Shown: positions 1 to 8,618 of the stretch, one piece after another
Position numbering within the stretch: position 1 is the stretch's first letter
Layout: every line of letters begins with the position of its first letter
Assembly (NCBI RefSeq): GCF_013393185.1
Contig: NZ_QJQX01000080.1
Coordinates: 67,001-131,000, forward strand
Direction: 5' to 3'
DNA from: Sphingobium lactosutens
GTDB lineage: Bacteria > Pseudomonadota > Alphaproteobacteria > Sphingomonadales > Sphingomonadaceae
Length of the DNA stretch: 64,000 nt
Program-made: the position numbers and the translations under genes
The notes under the pieces: generated by a model
What the model saw: only the letters and a program-made list of their open reading frames with translations
Databases searched by the model: none
What the model was told of the DNA's origin: nothing

Positions 1-1907
1 TAGCCCTTCGAATAGCTGCCATAAAGCAGCAGATCGTCGATCGGCTTCCAGGACAGCACCGCCGTGCCGGAAAATTCACCGTCGCTGATCTTGTCGTTGA
101 GGTCGAGCGCATTGAGCGTGGTGGAGCCGTTGCCGAGGCAGCCCAGCGTCAGGATGCCGCCGGCCAGCGTCGCCGCGCTGCCCAGCGCCGCGTTGGTCGC
201 GATCCCCGGCAGGGCCGAGGACTGGAGCGCCGCGCAGGTCGCGTTGTTGTTGTTGAAATCGGCCGAGAACCGCTTGGTTTCATGCGTGTAGCGCAGACCC
301 AGGGTCAGATCGAGCCGCTTGGTGATGTTGATGATATTATGGGTGAAGAGCGCCCAATTCTCGCTCTTCTGATGATAGAGCGAGGCGACGTCGCCGGTGC
401 CGGACGGGATCGCCGCCAGCGCGCGCAGCCCGTTGCCAAGGCCCGTCGAGATCGCGCCCGCCTGCGCTGCGGCGACCGCCGGAGGTACGCCGCGCCCGAT
501 CAAAGCGGCGGTCAGCCCGGCATTGAGCTGCGCCTGCGTGCCGGTGATCAGCGGCTGAGTGGCAAGGCCGCTGCCGCAGGCCGCCAGTTGCTGCGCCGTG
601 AAGTTGCTATTGACGCTGGCACCGGCCATCAGGCGGCAGGCGGCGAAGCGACCATAATCCGCACCGAAACGGATATTGTCCTGAAGCGTCAGTTTTTCAT
701 TGGCGTAATAGCCGCCGACCAGCCAGTCCAGCACCTCGCCAAAGGCCGATCCCTGGAGACGGAGTTCCTGGGTGAAGGTCTTGAACTGGCGGTAGGTGTT
801 GGGATCGCGATAGAGCAGGTCGGCGCGATTATAGTCATAATCGCCATAGTCTCGGGATTTATAGTCGCGATAGGCGGTAATGCTGGTCAGCGTCGCGCCG
901 CCGAAATCATAATTGACCTCGCCAGACACGCCCCAGTCCTTCAGCTTGCTCACATAGTCGCGGCCCGGCGTGATGCTGAGTTCGCGGTCATAGGGGTCGG
1001 CGGCTATGGTGCTGCCCTGCCCCGCCAGGATCGCCGCGATCCGGTTGAAGGGCGCAGTCGTATAGCCTCCACCGGCCGCCGGACGCCGTTCGCGCGCCTC
1101 GATATAGGCCGCGCCGCAGCAGCTTTCGTCGCGATTAGTATAGTCGCCGATCAAGCGGATGGAGAGCGCGTCGTTCGGCTCGATCAGCGCCTGTCCGCGC
1201 AGGAAATAGCGGTCGCGATCATTGGTATCGCCGACCTTCGCGCCGGTCGCGTCGACCAGCTTGTAAAAACCGTCGCGCTTGCTCCACACGCCGTCCAGCG
1301 CCAGCGCGATGCCGTCGGCCACGGGTCCGGTGACGCGGCCCGACAGGCGCCAATAGTCGTAATTGCCGTAGGTGACTTCGCCCTTGGCGTGGAAGGTGTT
1401 TTCCGGCGCCTTGCTGATGATGTTGATGAGGCCCGCCGATGCATTGCGGCCGAACAGCGTGCCCTGCGGCCCGCGCAGCACCTCGACCCGCTCGATCTCG
1501 CCCAGTTCGTTAAGGCCCGCGCCGGTGCGCGAGCGATAGACGCCGTCGATGAACACCGCCACCGAACTTTCCAGTCCCGGATTGTCGCCCACCGTGCCGA
1601 TGCCGCGGATACGGGCCGAGGCATTGGCTTCGGACCCGGTCGAGGACACGAGCAACGAGGGGGCCAGCTGGTTCAGCGTGCGGATGTCGCTGGCGCCGCT
1701 ATTCTGCATCGCATGTGCGCCGACGGCCGATACGGCGATCGGGACATCGGACAGGGGGCTTGCGCGACGGGTGGCGGTCACGATGATGTCGGCGCCCGGT
1801 TCCTCCGCGGCGGCCTGCGGTGCGGCATCGTCCTGCGCGAATGCAGGCGCTGCCAAGCCCAGTGCGGCAGCGCAAACGGTCGTCAGCCAGAGACTCTTGT
1901 CTGTCAT
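1..1907 (-). CDS. TonB-dependent outer-membrane receptor (3' end beyond window)
   Basis: Reading the minus strand from an ATG at 1907 gives one uninterrupted frame to the window edge, about 635 residues with the C-terminal end of the barrel missing. A signal peptide of about 23 residues ends at AFA-QDD and is followed by a TonB-box-like IIVTA. The plug domain carries the family hallmarks IERVEVLRGPQGTLFGRN and a following NIISK. The later Tyr/Asp-rich strands fit a 22-strand barrel. A purine-rich AGGAGAG lies about 11 bases before the start. The family imports siderophores, vitamin B12, sugars or aromatic compounds by TonB energy, and the substrate cannot be told from sequence alone. It is transcribed away from its right-hand neighbour pdeM, separated by about 190 bases. 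Confidence 0.93.
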   Translation of the reverse strand, partial: MTDKSLWLTTVCAAALGLAAPAFAQDDAAPQAAAEEPGADIIVTATRRASPLSDVPIAVSAVGAHAMQNSGASDIRTLNQLAPSLLVSSTGSEANASARIRGIGTVGDNPGLESSVAVFIDGVYRSRTGAGLNELGEIERVEVLRGPQGTLFGRNASAGLINIISKAPENTFHAKGEVTYGNYDYWRLSGRVTGPVADGIALALDGVWSKRDGFYKLVDATGAKVGDTNDRDRYFLRGQALIEPNDALSIRLIGDYTNRDESCCGAAYIEARERRPAAGGGYTTAPFNRIAAILAGQGSTIAADPYDRELSITPGRDYVSKLKDWGVSGEVNYDFGGATLTSITAYRDYKSRDYGDYDYNRADLLYRDPNTYRQFKTFTQELRLQGSAFGEVLDWLVGGYYANEKLTLQDNIRFGADYGRFAACRLMAGASVNSNFTAQQLAACGSGLATQPLITGTQAQLNAGLTAALIGRGVPPAVAAAQAGAISTGLGNGLRALAAIPSGTGDVASLYHQKSENWALFTHNIINITKRLDLTLGLRYTHETKRFSADFNNNNATCAALQSSALPGIATNAALGSAATLAGGILTLGCLGNGSTTLNALDLNDKISDGEFSGTAVLSWKPIDDLLLYGSYSKG

Positions 1908-2095
1908 GATGGTTCGATCCTCTCCTGGCCCGCGCAACTTTCTGTCGCTTCGGGATGTGGGTGATTATGCTGCCACAGCAGGCACAAGGCAAGATAGCCC
2001 CGTTTTTCAGCGCTTTCCAATTGGTGAAGCGGCCAGAAAATCATCATCTGTTGCCTAACAGCAACAGGTTAATTTCCGGTTTCCGTAGCGTCGGA

Positions 2096-2755
2096 TTACG
2101 ATAAGGGAAAGCGCAGCAGCCGGTCCGCGACCGGCACGAGGGCGGCCGCATCCGGCCCCACCACACGGCGAATCTCCCCATTACCCGCATCCAGTCCCCC
2201 TGTCAGCGCGCCGAGCGCAGGCAGAATCAGCTTGGTCGCCGATCCCACGAAACAGCGTCGCGACACATGCCGTCCACGCAAGGACAGGCGCAGCTTGGGG
2301 TGGAAATGACCGGAAATTTCAGGTCTGGGATCGCCCGGCTCGGCCTCATGCCGCAACCAGATCCCCTCGACCTCCGCCTCCGTCACGCGCCTCCCCCCCG
2401 GCATGATCGTGACACCGGCATCATGATTACCGGTTATCCAGGTCCAGTCCAGCCTTTCCGTAAGGGAAATCAAACGATTCCGCGCTTTTGCGTCGAGCCG
2501 AGCGGCGCCGTCGCTGTCATGGAAGCTGTCGCCCAGCGAAAATACTGCGCGCGCACCGGTGCGTGCCACCAGCGCCTCGATCACGTCCAGCGTCGCCTGG
2601 CTGTCATGCGGGGGCAGGAACTGGCCGAAGCGGGCGTACCAGCTCGCCTTTTCGAAATGCAGGTCGGCCACCAGCAAAGCGCCCCGGTCCGGCCAAAAGA
2701 GCGCGGCCTCGGGCAGCGCCAGAAAATCATGACCTGCGAACGAAAGGGGAACCAT
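2096..2755 (-). CDS. pdeM: Ligase-associated DNA damage response endonuclease PdeM (metallophosphoesterase)
   Basis: A 219-residue calcineurin-like phosphoesterase. The metal-binding blocks are visible in order: DLHFEK near residue 31, SLGDSFHD near 93, GNHD near 113, and GHFHPK near 150. Length and motif order match the PdeM group. In many bacteria that group is encoded beside an Lhr-type DEXH helicase, an exonuclease and an ATP-dependent DNA ligase in a DNA repair cluster. Here neither helicase nor ligase is adjacent: the divergent right neighbour is trhO and the left neighbour is a TonB receptor. The gene is therefore an orphan in this window, and the subfamily name rests on motif pattern rather than context. 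Confidence 0.8.
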   Translation of the reverse strand: MVPLSFAGHDFLALPEAALFWPDRGALLVADLHFEKASWYARFGQFLPPHDSQATLDVIEALVARTGARAVFSLGDSFHDSDGAARLDAKARNRLISLTERLDWTWITGNHDAGVTIMPGGRRVTEAEVEGIWLRHEAEPGDPRPEISGHFHPKLRLSLRGRHVSRRCFVGSATKLILPALGALTGGLDAGNGEIRRVVGPDAAALVPVADRLLRFPLS

Positions 2756-2820
2756 GGCCTGCCTATGCGCCTGTCCGGCCCGGCTTTCAAGAGGCCGGCC
2801 AAGCGACTATAGGGTCCGCC

Positions 2821-3645
2821 ATGTCCTACACCGTCGCTGCCCTCTACCATTTCACCCATTTTGCCGATCCGCAGGCTGTCGCTGCCGACCTGAAGGCGCT
2901 GTGCGCCGACCTTGGCACCTGCGGCACGCTGATCGTGGCGGGTGAAGGGATTAACGGGACGGTCGCGGGCGAGGCCGACGCCATCGCCGCCCTGATCGCC
3001 CATGTCCGCGCCCTGCCCGGCTGCGCCGATACGGACGTCAAATATGCGCAGGCCCATGAAGCCCCCTTCGCCCGGATGAAGATCAAGGTGAAAGCGGAAA
3101 TCGTGACGCTGGGCGCGGGCGACCTCGACCCCGCCAACCGGGCGGGCACCCATCTCGACCCGGCCGACTGGAACGCGCTGATCGCAGATCCTGACACGGT
3201 CATCATCGACACCCGCAACGCCTATGAGGTCGCCTGCGGCACGTTCGAAAATGCGATCGACCCGGCGACCCGATCCTTCCGCGAATTTCCCAGCTGGTTC
3301 GACGATTTCGCCGCCGACCTGAAGGCGCAGGGCCGCACGCCGAAGATCGCCATGTTCTGCACCGGCGGCATACGCTGCGAGAAATCGACCGCGCTGGTGA
3401 AGGCGCGCGGTTTCGACGATGTCTATCACCTCAAGGGCGGCATCCTGCGCTATCTGGAGGAAATGCCGCAAGCCGACAGCCGCTGGCAGGGCGACTGCTA
3501 TGTCTTCGACGAGCGGGTGACGGTGGGCCATGGTCTGAAGCCTGGCGACTACACCACCTGCCGCGGCTGCGGCCTGCCCCACCCGCGCGAAGCGGAGCAT
3601 GATTGCCCCGGCGACGAACTGGGCGCCTGGCCGCATCGGGGCTGA
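2821..3645 (+). CDS. trhO: Oxygen-dependent tRNA uridine(34) hydroxylase TrhO (rhodanese family)
   Basis: A 274-residue protein of the YceA/TrhO family, which hydroxylates U34 of tRNA to 5-hydroxyuridine in the cytoplasm. The N-terminal acylphosphatase-like part holds the GEGINGT block. The central rhodanese domain holds VIIDTRNAYE and the active-site loop CTGGIRCEK, with the catalytic Cys at residue 180. A C-terminal Cys-rich tail (CRGCGLPHP, then a further Cys) completes the family pattern. The ATG at 2821 is the natural start because the family begins immediately before the YTVAALYHF segment. The gene is divergent from pdeM, 65 bases apart, and appears monocistronic. Confidence 0.9.
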   Translation: MSYTVAALYHFTHFADPQAVAADLKALCADLGTCGTLIVAGEGINGTVAGEADAIAALIAHVRALPGCADTDVKYAQAHEAPFARMKIKVKAEIVTLGAGDLDPANRAGTHLDPADWNALIADPDTVIIDTRNAYEVACGTFENAIDPATRSFREFPSWFDDFAADLKAQGRTPKIAMFCTGGIRCEKSTALVKARGFDDVYHLKGGILRYLEEMPQADSRWQGDCYVFDERVTVGHGLKPGDYTTCRGCGLPHPREAEHDCPGDELGAWPHRG

Positions 3646-3714
3646 GGGGTGCAGATAATTCGCCGCACATACGAGATAGCCCGTGACCACTGACAGCGAA
3701 CAAAAAAGGGGAAA

Positions 3715-3978
3715 ATGATGACCGCGCCAATTTCAACTGATGAGCGCCGTGAGCATTTTGCTTATTGCGTTCAACTATTTGGTGGGACCACGGCTTTCTC
3801 GCGGCGCCTTGGCATAGACGAGCGGGCCATCCGCCGTTTCATCAATGGTGAGCGGCCTCTTGGGGACGGGCTGCTGGAAGATACCGCCAAGGCATTGCGC
3901 CTGCTCATCGCTGAAGCGACCAAGGCGGACGAACAGATTACGGCCATCTTGCGCGATTCACCGACCGATCCGTCATAG
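3715..3978 (+). CDS. Small HTH-like hypothetical protein
   Basis: An 87-residue ORF starting ATG-ATG after AAGGGGAAA, a good ribosome binding site. Residues about 22-45 (FGGTTAFSRRLGIDERAIRR, then a Gly and an Arg) look like a Cro/XRE-type helix-turn-helix, and the rest is helical and charged. The first 80 bases are clearly richer in A/T (aatttcaactgatgag, cattttgcttattgcg) than neighbouring core genes, which suggests later acquisition or relaxed selection. No partner gene is adjacent. I do not recognise a named family. It could be a lone regulator or an orphan antitoxin-like gene. Confidence 0.6.
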   Translation: MMTAPISTDERREHFAYCVQLFGGTTAFSRRLGIDERAIRRFINGERPLGDGLLEDTAKALRLLIAEATKADEQITAILRDSPTDPS

Positions 3979-4044
3979 AGTTCCGCTTATCCCTCGCGGT
4001 CAGTGGCGATGGCGCGCCGCTGGCCATTCGAGGAGCGCTCTGGC

Positions 4045-4305
4045 TCAAGCCGTCGTCTCGACCAGTTCGGCTATCTCGAACACATAGCTTTTCCAGCCGC
4101 GCATCTTTGCGCCATCCGCGGCCGGACCTTTCAGCTTCTTCGCTTCGGCGAGGGAGCGGCAATGGCCCCAGAAGACTTCCGTCTTGCCGCTTTCCAGCAC
4201 GGCGACGATCCGCCAATAATGGGTGAAAGCGTCCGCCGTCGGCCCGATCGTCTTCACATAGCCGTCGGGCATGGTCGCGGTCAGATAGCGTTTCCTGCGT
4301 GCCAC
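4045..4305 (-). CDS. Conserved hypothetical protein downstream of the M48-type protease
   Basis: A GTG start at 4305 gives an 86-residue basic protein beginning MARRKRYL. It begins only four bases after the TAG of the upstream metallopeptidase gene, so the two are probably co-transcribed and translationally coupled. It contains a compact alpha/beta-like segment (FTHYWRIVAVLESGKTEVFWG) and a Lys-rich part, with no signal peptide and no membrane segment. A longer frame with an ATG inside the protease gene is also open, but it would read the protease region in the wrong frame, so the short GTG start is preferred. No function is recognised. Confidence 0.55.
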   Translation of the reverse strand: MARRKRYLTATMPDGYVKTIGPTADAFTHYWRIVAVLESGKTEVFWGHCRSLAEAKKLKGPAADGAKMRGWKSYVFEIAELVETTA

Positions 4306-4309
4306 CCGG

Positions 4310-5026
4310 CTATCCCCGATAGCGATGCAGGCCCGCGCCATGGACACGCAGCCATTCGCGCGCCGGTCGGGGATCGGCGCCATGAATGCGCCGGTGCGCG
4401 GCATGGAAGGCCGGGCTGTGGTCCATGTGCAGCAGATGCGCCAGTTCATGCGCCACGGTCGCGCGCCGGACCTCGGGCGGGCAGAGGATCAGCCGCCAGC
4501 TGTAGCGGATCGCCCCCGAAGAGGCGCAACTGCCCCAGCGGCTGCGCGGATCGCCCACGCCGACCGACGCGACGATCAGGCCATGGTCGCGCGCCAGTTC
4601 CTGGCTTTCGGTCTCCAGCACCGCCTTCGCCCGCGTCACGAGCCAGCGCCGCACGCGCGCACCGACCGATTCCGCCGCGCCGCCCAGCAGCAACCGGTCG
4701 CCTTCCAGACGAATGGTCCGCGTCGCGCCTTCGACCCAGTGGATCGTCACCTCGCGCCCCTCCAGCGGGAAGACCGCGCCATGCGCCAGCGGCGTGATCG
4801 CCGGCTGCCTGGCCATCTGGGCGCGAACCCAGCCTTCATGGTCCTGCGCCCAGCCGAGCGCTTTCTTGAGGTTCGCCCGCGCCGGCAGCGACAGGCGCAG
4901 TCCGCCCCGCGCGCCGTCGATCGTCAGCCGATAGCTGCGCGCCCGCGCCGACCGCAGCACGCGCACCGGCACGGCGACGCCGTCGACCAGGATCGTAGCC
5001 TCGGACTCAAAGTTCGCGGTCGACAA
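4310..5026 (-). CDS. M48-type metallopeptidase (YgjP/DUF45 family)
   Basis: A 238-residue protein with the zinc-protease helix HELAHLLHMDHS, the zinc His residues being 193 and 197. A WGSC segment upstream is typical of the YgjP/SprT-like DUF45 group. The N-terminal half is a small beta-rich domain. The start used is TTG at 5026, because no in-frame ATG lies upstream of the conserved region. The start overlaps the 3' end of the YcgN-family gene by 20 bases, so the genes form a tight minus-strand run. The biological substrate is unknown for this family. Confidence 0.82.
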   Translation of the reverse strand: MSTANFESEATILVDGVAVPVRVLRSARARSYRLTIDGARGGLRLSLPARANLKKALGWAQDHEGWVRAQMARQPAITPLAHGAVFPLEGREVTIHWVEGATRTIRLEGDRLLLGGAAESVGARVRRWLVTRAKAVLETESQELARDHGLIVASVGVGDPRSRWGSCASSGAIRYSWRLILCPPEVRRATVAHELAHLLHMDHSPAFHAAHRRIHGADPRPAREWLRVHGAGLHRYRG

Positions 5027-5444
5027 GATGATTTTCCCAGTCGCCCGCGTCCGCCTCCGCCACGGTCCAGCCGCGCACCGACTCCCCGGCGCGATGCACC
5101 GCTTCCCGATCGCCGCAGACCAGATAATGCCATTCCGGCAGCGGCAGTCCCTCGCCCCGCAGCCGATAGGCGCAGGTACGCGGCAGCCAGCTGATCTGCT
5201 TCACCTTGGTCGGGGTCAGCCGCACGCAGTCGGGCACGAATTTGCGCCGGTCCTTGTAATTGCTGCATTGCCCGCTCTGCCGGTCGAGCAGGCGGCAGGC
5301 GACATTGGTGGGGTAGATATGCCCCGTATCTTCATCCTCGGCCTTGTGCAGGCAGCATTTGCCGCAGCCGTCGCACAGCGCCTCCCATTCGGCGCGGTCG
5401 AGCTTGTCGAGGGGCTTTTCCCAGAAGTTCGTCACTTGATCCAT
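5007..5444 (-). CDS. YcgN family cysteine cluster protein (UPF0260)
   Basis: A 145-residue protein with the cysteine cluster CDGCGKCC near residues 24-31 and further Cys residues at intervals (VACRLLD, CSNYKDR, DCVRL, TCAYRL). This is the typical pattern of the UPF0260/YkgJ-like group, thought to bind zinc or an Fe-S cluster. The function is not established. It lies between a SCO-type copper chaperone and a M48-type protease with overlapping ends on both sides (13 and 20 bases), which implies coupled translation. Confidence 0.85.
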   Translation of the reverse strand: MDQVTNFWEKPLDKLDRAEWEALCDGCGKCCLHKAEDEDTGHIYPTNVACRLLDRQSGQCSNYKDRRKFVPDCVRLTPTKVKQISWLPRTCAYRLRGEGLPLPEWHYLVCGDREAVHRAGESVRGWTVAEADAGDWENHLVDREL

Positions 5445-6085
5445 TTTTCAAGGAAGGCGAGCACCATGTCGGGCGAACCTTCGTCCACGTCCGGCGTGCC
5501 CGGATCATCCACCGGGACCAGCGCCACCGGCTTGCCGTCGCCATCGAACAGATAGGGCGTGCGGCTGTGGCTTACCAGATAGTCGGTCGTTCCGCCCGAT
5601 TTTTCGGGCCCGGCCTTTTCGGGATTGTAGATTACCACGAAATCCTTGGCGACCTTCGCAATCTGCTCCTTCGTGCCGGTGAGGCCGATCAGGCGCGGGT
5701 GGAAGGCGGCGACATAGGTCTTGAGTATGGCGGGCGTGTCGCGATCGGGATCGACGCTGATCAGCATCGGCTGCACCTTGGCCGCCAGCGCCGGCTTTGC
5801 CTTCTCGAACTTCGCGAAGGCCTGCATGATCCGTTGCAGGTCGACCGGGCACACGTCCGGGCAATAGGTATAGCCGAAATAGACCAGGCGATACTGGCCT
5901 TTGAAATCGTCCCAGCGGGTCGGTTTGCCGTCCTGGTTGGTGAGGGTGAAGGGCGCGCCGATCCGGGCGCCGACCAGTTCCCCCTGCGCGCTGTCGGCGC
6001 TTGATCCATTGCCCCCCGCGCCCATATTGCAGGCAGCGAGCAGGGCGAGCAGCGGCAAAGCGGCAAGTGCGACGTCTTTGTTCAT
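5432..6085 (-). CDS. SCO1/SenC family copper chaperone lipoprotein
   Basis: With the ATG at 6085 the protein has 217 residues. An N-terminal hydrophobic stretch ends in a lipobox LLAAC (Cys 19), so it should be an inner-membrane lipoprotein facing the periplasm. The thioredoxin-like fold shows YCPDVCP (Cys 75 and Cys 79) and the third copper ligand His in DYLVSHS. SCO proteins deliver copper to the CuA centre of cytochrome c oxidase. No oxidase genes are next to it. An upstream ATG at 6100 is possible but would only lengthen the signal region. Confidence 0.88.
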   Translation of the reverse strand: MNKDVALAALPLLALLAACNMGAGGNGSSADSAQGELVGARIGAPFTLTNQDGKPTRWDDFKGQYRLVYFGYTYCPDVCPVDLQRIMQAFAKFEKAKPALAAKVQPMLISVDPDRDTPAILKTYVAAFHPRLIGLTGTKEQIAKVAKDFVVIYNPEKAGPEKSGGTTDYLVSHSRTPYLFDGDGKPVALVPVDDPGTPDVDEGSPDMVLAFLEKWIK

Positions 6086-6138
6086 GGCATGGCCAGCCAT
6101 GCCTTGCTAGGACGCGATTTGCAATGCAACGGGGCGCG

Positions 6139-6753
6139 ATGATGAAGAAGAGCTATGTTTCCGCTATCCTTGGGTCGATCGCGCTGGCGCTGCTGGCGCC
6201 CGGCCCGGCGCAGGCGCAGTTTTCGGACAATTATAATTTCCTGAAGGCGGTGAAGGACAAGGACGGCCAGAAAGTCACCGACCTGATCCAGAAGCCAGGC
6301 TCCACCGTCATCAACAGTCGCGACGTCACCACCGGCGAAAATGCGCTGCACATCATCGTCGCGCGCCGCGACGCGACCTGGCTGACCTTCCTGCTGGCCA
6401 AGGACGCCAATCCCAACCTGACCGACAATGACGGCAACACGCCGCTGATGGATGCGGTGCAGGGCCGGTTCGAGGAAGGCGTACGTACGCTGCTGGCCTA
6501 CAAGGCGCAGGTCGACAAGGCCAATGGCAGCGGCGAGACCCCGCTGATCCGCGCGGTCCAGTTGCGCGATGTCGGCATCGTCCGCCTGCTGGTGGCGCAG
6601 GGCGCCAATCCCGACAAGCGCGACAGCATCGCCGGCATGTCCGCCCGCGACTATGCCCAGCGCGACAGCCGCACACCCGGCCTCACCGAAGCGCTGGACG
6701 CGGCCAAGAGCGTCGCCAAGCCGGCCGGACCGGTGCAGGGTCCGGTGTTCTGA
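6139..6753 (+). CDS. Exported ankyrin-repeat protein
   Basis: From the ATG pair at 6139/6142 the protein is about 204 residues. A signal peptide (KKSYVSAILG...AQAQF) is cleaved near residue 27. Four to five ankyrin repeats follow, visible as TGENALHIIVARRD, DNDGNTPLMDAVQ, GSGETPLIRAVQ and a final short DSIAGMSARDYA. The protein is probably periplasmic and mediates protein contacts. It is divergent from the SCO gene (54 bases between starts) and alone on the plus strand among minus-strand neighbours. Earlier in-frame starts overlap the SCO promoter and are unlikely. Confidence 0.8.
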   Translation: MMKKSYVSAILGSIALALLAPGPAQAQFSDNYNFLKAVKDKDGQKVTDLIQKPGSTVINSRDVTTGENALHIIVARRDATWLTFLLAKDANPNLTDNDGNTPLMDAVQGRFEEGVRTLLAYKAQVDKANGSGETPLIRAVQLRDVGIVRLLVAQGANPDKRDSIAGMSARDYAQRDSRTPGLTEALDAAKSVAKPAGPVQGPVF

Positions 6754-6774
6754 ATTCCCGGCGGTCGGGTGCCT

Positions 6775-7173
6775 TCATCCGCGCCCGGCCCGCACTTCCT
6801 CCTCGCTCCACCAGCGCAGATGATGCGCGACGCCGCTTTTCAGTATGCAGGATTCGAGCGCAGCCGCGAGCCGCTCCACCACCCCTGTCGTGTCGACGCG
6901 GCCGAGCCAGCTCCACACCCGCGGCTTCGATGGCGCGATGAAGCAGAGATGGCCGTTCGGATGGTCGGGATAGGGACCGCATCCGATCCAGAGTGAAAAG
7001 CCGGGATTCGCCAGCACCACGCACCATCCCCAATCCTCGGCTACGATCTTGCGGATGCGATAGCCATGGACCGGCAGCGCGATCGCCAGTTGCCACGCCA
7101 GCATCTCGCCCGCCGGCGCTGTGCCCGGCGGATCGCGCAACGCTCCCGATCGAAACTCCAGATGGGACCGCAT
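6775..7173 (-). CDS. Conserved hypothetical protein next to mmcB
   Basis: From ATG 7173, with GGGAG eight bases upstream, the product has 132 residues. It is rich in Trp and aromatic residues (WGWCVVLANPGFSLWIGCG, LRWWSEEE) and has no signal peptide, transmembrane segment or motif I recognise. A TTG at 7197 would make it overlap the mmcB stop codon by seven bases. Either start places it directly behind mmcB in one transcript. The preserved frame and tight spacing argue that it is real. The function is unknown. Confidence 0.6.
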   Translation of the reverse strand: MRSHLEFRSGALRDPPGTAPAGEMLAWQLAIALPVHGYRIRKIVAEDWGWCVVLANPGFSLWIGCGPYPDHPNGHLCFIAPSKPRVWSWLGRVDTTGVVERLAAALESCILKSGVAHHLRWWSEEEVRAGRG

Positions 7174-7190
7174 GCGTCTCCCTGTCTGAC

Positions 7191-7685
7191 CTACCAACCT
7201 AATTCGGCAGCATGGTCCGGGTCGCTGAGCGCCGTCAACCGTCGTGCGGCGCGCCGGGCGAAGCGCAGCGTCTCCGCCTTGCGCCGGGCGGCCGCCAGCG
7301 GCTCCACCGGCGCGGGGCGCACCAGTTCGGCATCATATTGGTCGGCGACGATCAGCCCGGTGCGGGTCGGCCACAGCGCCTCGCTTTCAAACGGACTGAG
7401 ATCGAACCCGGCCGGCACCGCCCAGAAGAAACGGTCGCAATAGTCGAAATAATCGGGCCACTTCATGTCGCCCAGCAGGTCGGCGCGGCTGCACTTGATC
7501 TCGACGATGGTCAGCCGCCCGGCGCTGTCGATCGCCATGATGTCCGCGCGGCGGCCATTGGGCAGCGGGACTTCCAATATGCCGCTCATATCGTGGCGGA
7601 AGAAAAGGCGCAGCGTCCCCCGCGCCACCGCCAGCGCGGTGCCATCGGTCAGCGAGGAACAGGTGTCGGGGGAAGCGGTATCCAT
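7191..7685 (-). CDS. mmcB: MmcB family DNA repair protein (putative endonuclease)
   Basis: A 164-residue protein matching the MmcB/PF06319 pattern. The PD-(D/E)XK-like core is seen in RRADIMAIDSAGRLTIVEIKCSR, with Asp and the Glu-x-Lys catalytic triplet near residues 47-65, followed by DLLGDMKWPDYFDYCDRFFWAVP. In Caulobacter, mmcB belongs to the SOS/damage-tolerance set working with ImuABC. No LexA box was identified upstream here. It is followed by a small hypothetical gene in the same direction. Confidence 0.85.
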   Translation of the reverse strand: MDTASPDTCSSLTDGTALAVARGTLRLFFRHDMSGILEVPLPNGRRADIMAIDSAGRLTIVEIKCSRADLLGDMKWPDYFDYCDRFFWAVPAGFDLSPFESEALWPTRTGLIVADQYDAELVRPAPVEPLAAARRKAETLRFARRAARRLTALSDPDHAAELGW

Positions 7686-7710
7686 GGGCCGATATTAGAA
7701 CATTATAGGA

Positions 7711-7749
7711 ACAAAAGAAAAGGCCGATTCGGATGTCCGAACCGGCCTT
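7711..7749 (-). terminator. Rho-independent terminator of the SleB-type hydrolase gene
   Basis: An imperfect 14-bp hairpin (arms 7720-7733 and 7736-7749, one mismatch) is followed on the minus strand by the T-rich tract TTTCTTTTGT. It lies about 45 bases after the stop codon of the hydrolase gene. Confidence 0.75.
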
Positions 7750-7792
7750 CAGCCAATCGGTGCTGCCACGCCGCCAACGGCGCGGGGCGATA

Positions 7793-8443
7793 TCAGCGAT
7801 AGAAGATATGGTTGTCGATCGACGCCAGCTTGGTCTTGCCCCAATCGGGCGAGACGCGGCGGGCGTGGAAGAAGAGCGCGCCCTCGGCGCGGCTGTCCCA
7901 GCTGTCTTCCATCGCGATCTGGGCGATGGCGACGGCTTCGCGCCAGCTGTCGCTGCCGGTGCGAATCGGCGGCATGCCATGGCCGCGCACGAAGCTGAAC
8001 TGGCTCGGCTGGTATACGACACCGCACAGGCTGTCAGCGAAGCGACCGGATTTGGCGCGATTGATGATCACGCGCGCGACGGCCAGTTGGCCTTCCAGGC
8101 TTTCGCCCTTGGATTCGAAATAGACCGCACCGGCCAGGCACTTCATGTCGCCGTCAAGCTCCTCGGGCGCGCCTTGGGCGTCGACCAGAGCAGCGAGGCT
8201 GTTCGCCTGGAAATCGGGGTCGGTCGAAAAACCGTTTGCGCCCTTGGGGGCGGTAGCCAGCGGCTGCGCGACTTCGCGCGGCGCGGCGAACGTGACGGAC
8301 TTCTGTCCGTTCATGGCTTCGATAGGAAGCGAGGAAGAGGTGACGAGCGTCTCGCTCGCGACCGACATGTCAGAGGCCGAAACCGCTGCGGCAGCGGAGA
8401 GGGCAAAGGCTGCGAAGATGGCAGCTTTAAGACGAAAACTCAT
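7793..8443 (-). CDS. Cell wall hydrolase, SleB family
   Basis: A 216-residue exported protein with a signal peptide (residues 1-23, ending AVSA-SDM) and a C-terminal hydrolase-2 (SleB/CwlJ) domain from about residue 98. The domain shows MKCLAGAVYFESKGE, with the likely catalytic Glu, then VARVIINRAKSGRFADSLCGVVYQPSQFSF. The middle third is low-complexity. These enzymes are lytic transglycosylase-like peptidoglycan hydrolases. In non-sporulating sphingomonads the role is wall remodelling. Monocistronic with its own terminator. Confidence 0.88.
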   Translation of the reverse strand: MSFRLKAAIFAAFALSAAAAVSASDMSVASETLVTSSSLPIEAMNGQKSVTFAAPREVAQPLATAPKGANGFSTDPDFQANSLAALVDAQGAPEELDGDMKCLAGAVYFESKGESLEGQLAVARVIINRAKSGRFADSLCGVVYQPSQFSFVRGHGMPPIRTGSDSWREAVAIAQIAMEDSWDSRAEGALFFHARRVSPDWGKTKLASIDNHIFYR

Positions 8444-8618
8444 TCCGGTTCAAAAACGTGCGGTTCTTGGCCTGGGCGTCGCATTAACCCATATTCTTCG
8501 CGACGACCGGCCGCCTCCCGTCTGCGTGTTTACCGCACCCGCCCCCCAATGGGCGATTTCGGCAACCTGCGCGTTGGCGTTGGGCGCCTCTGCACGGCTC
8601 ATGACGGTGAGTCAACGA

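Noticed and set aside
282-1964. Plus-strand open frame over the first TonB receptor
   Set aside because: The minus-strand frame encodes an unbroken TonB receptor with signal peptide and plug, so the plus frame is not coding.
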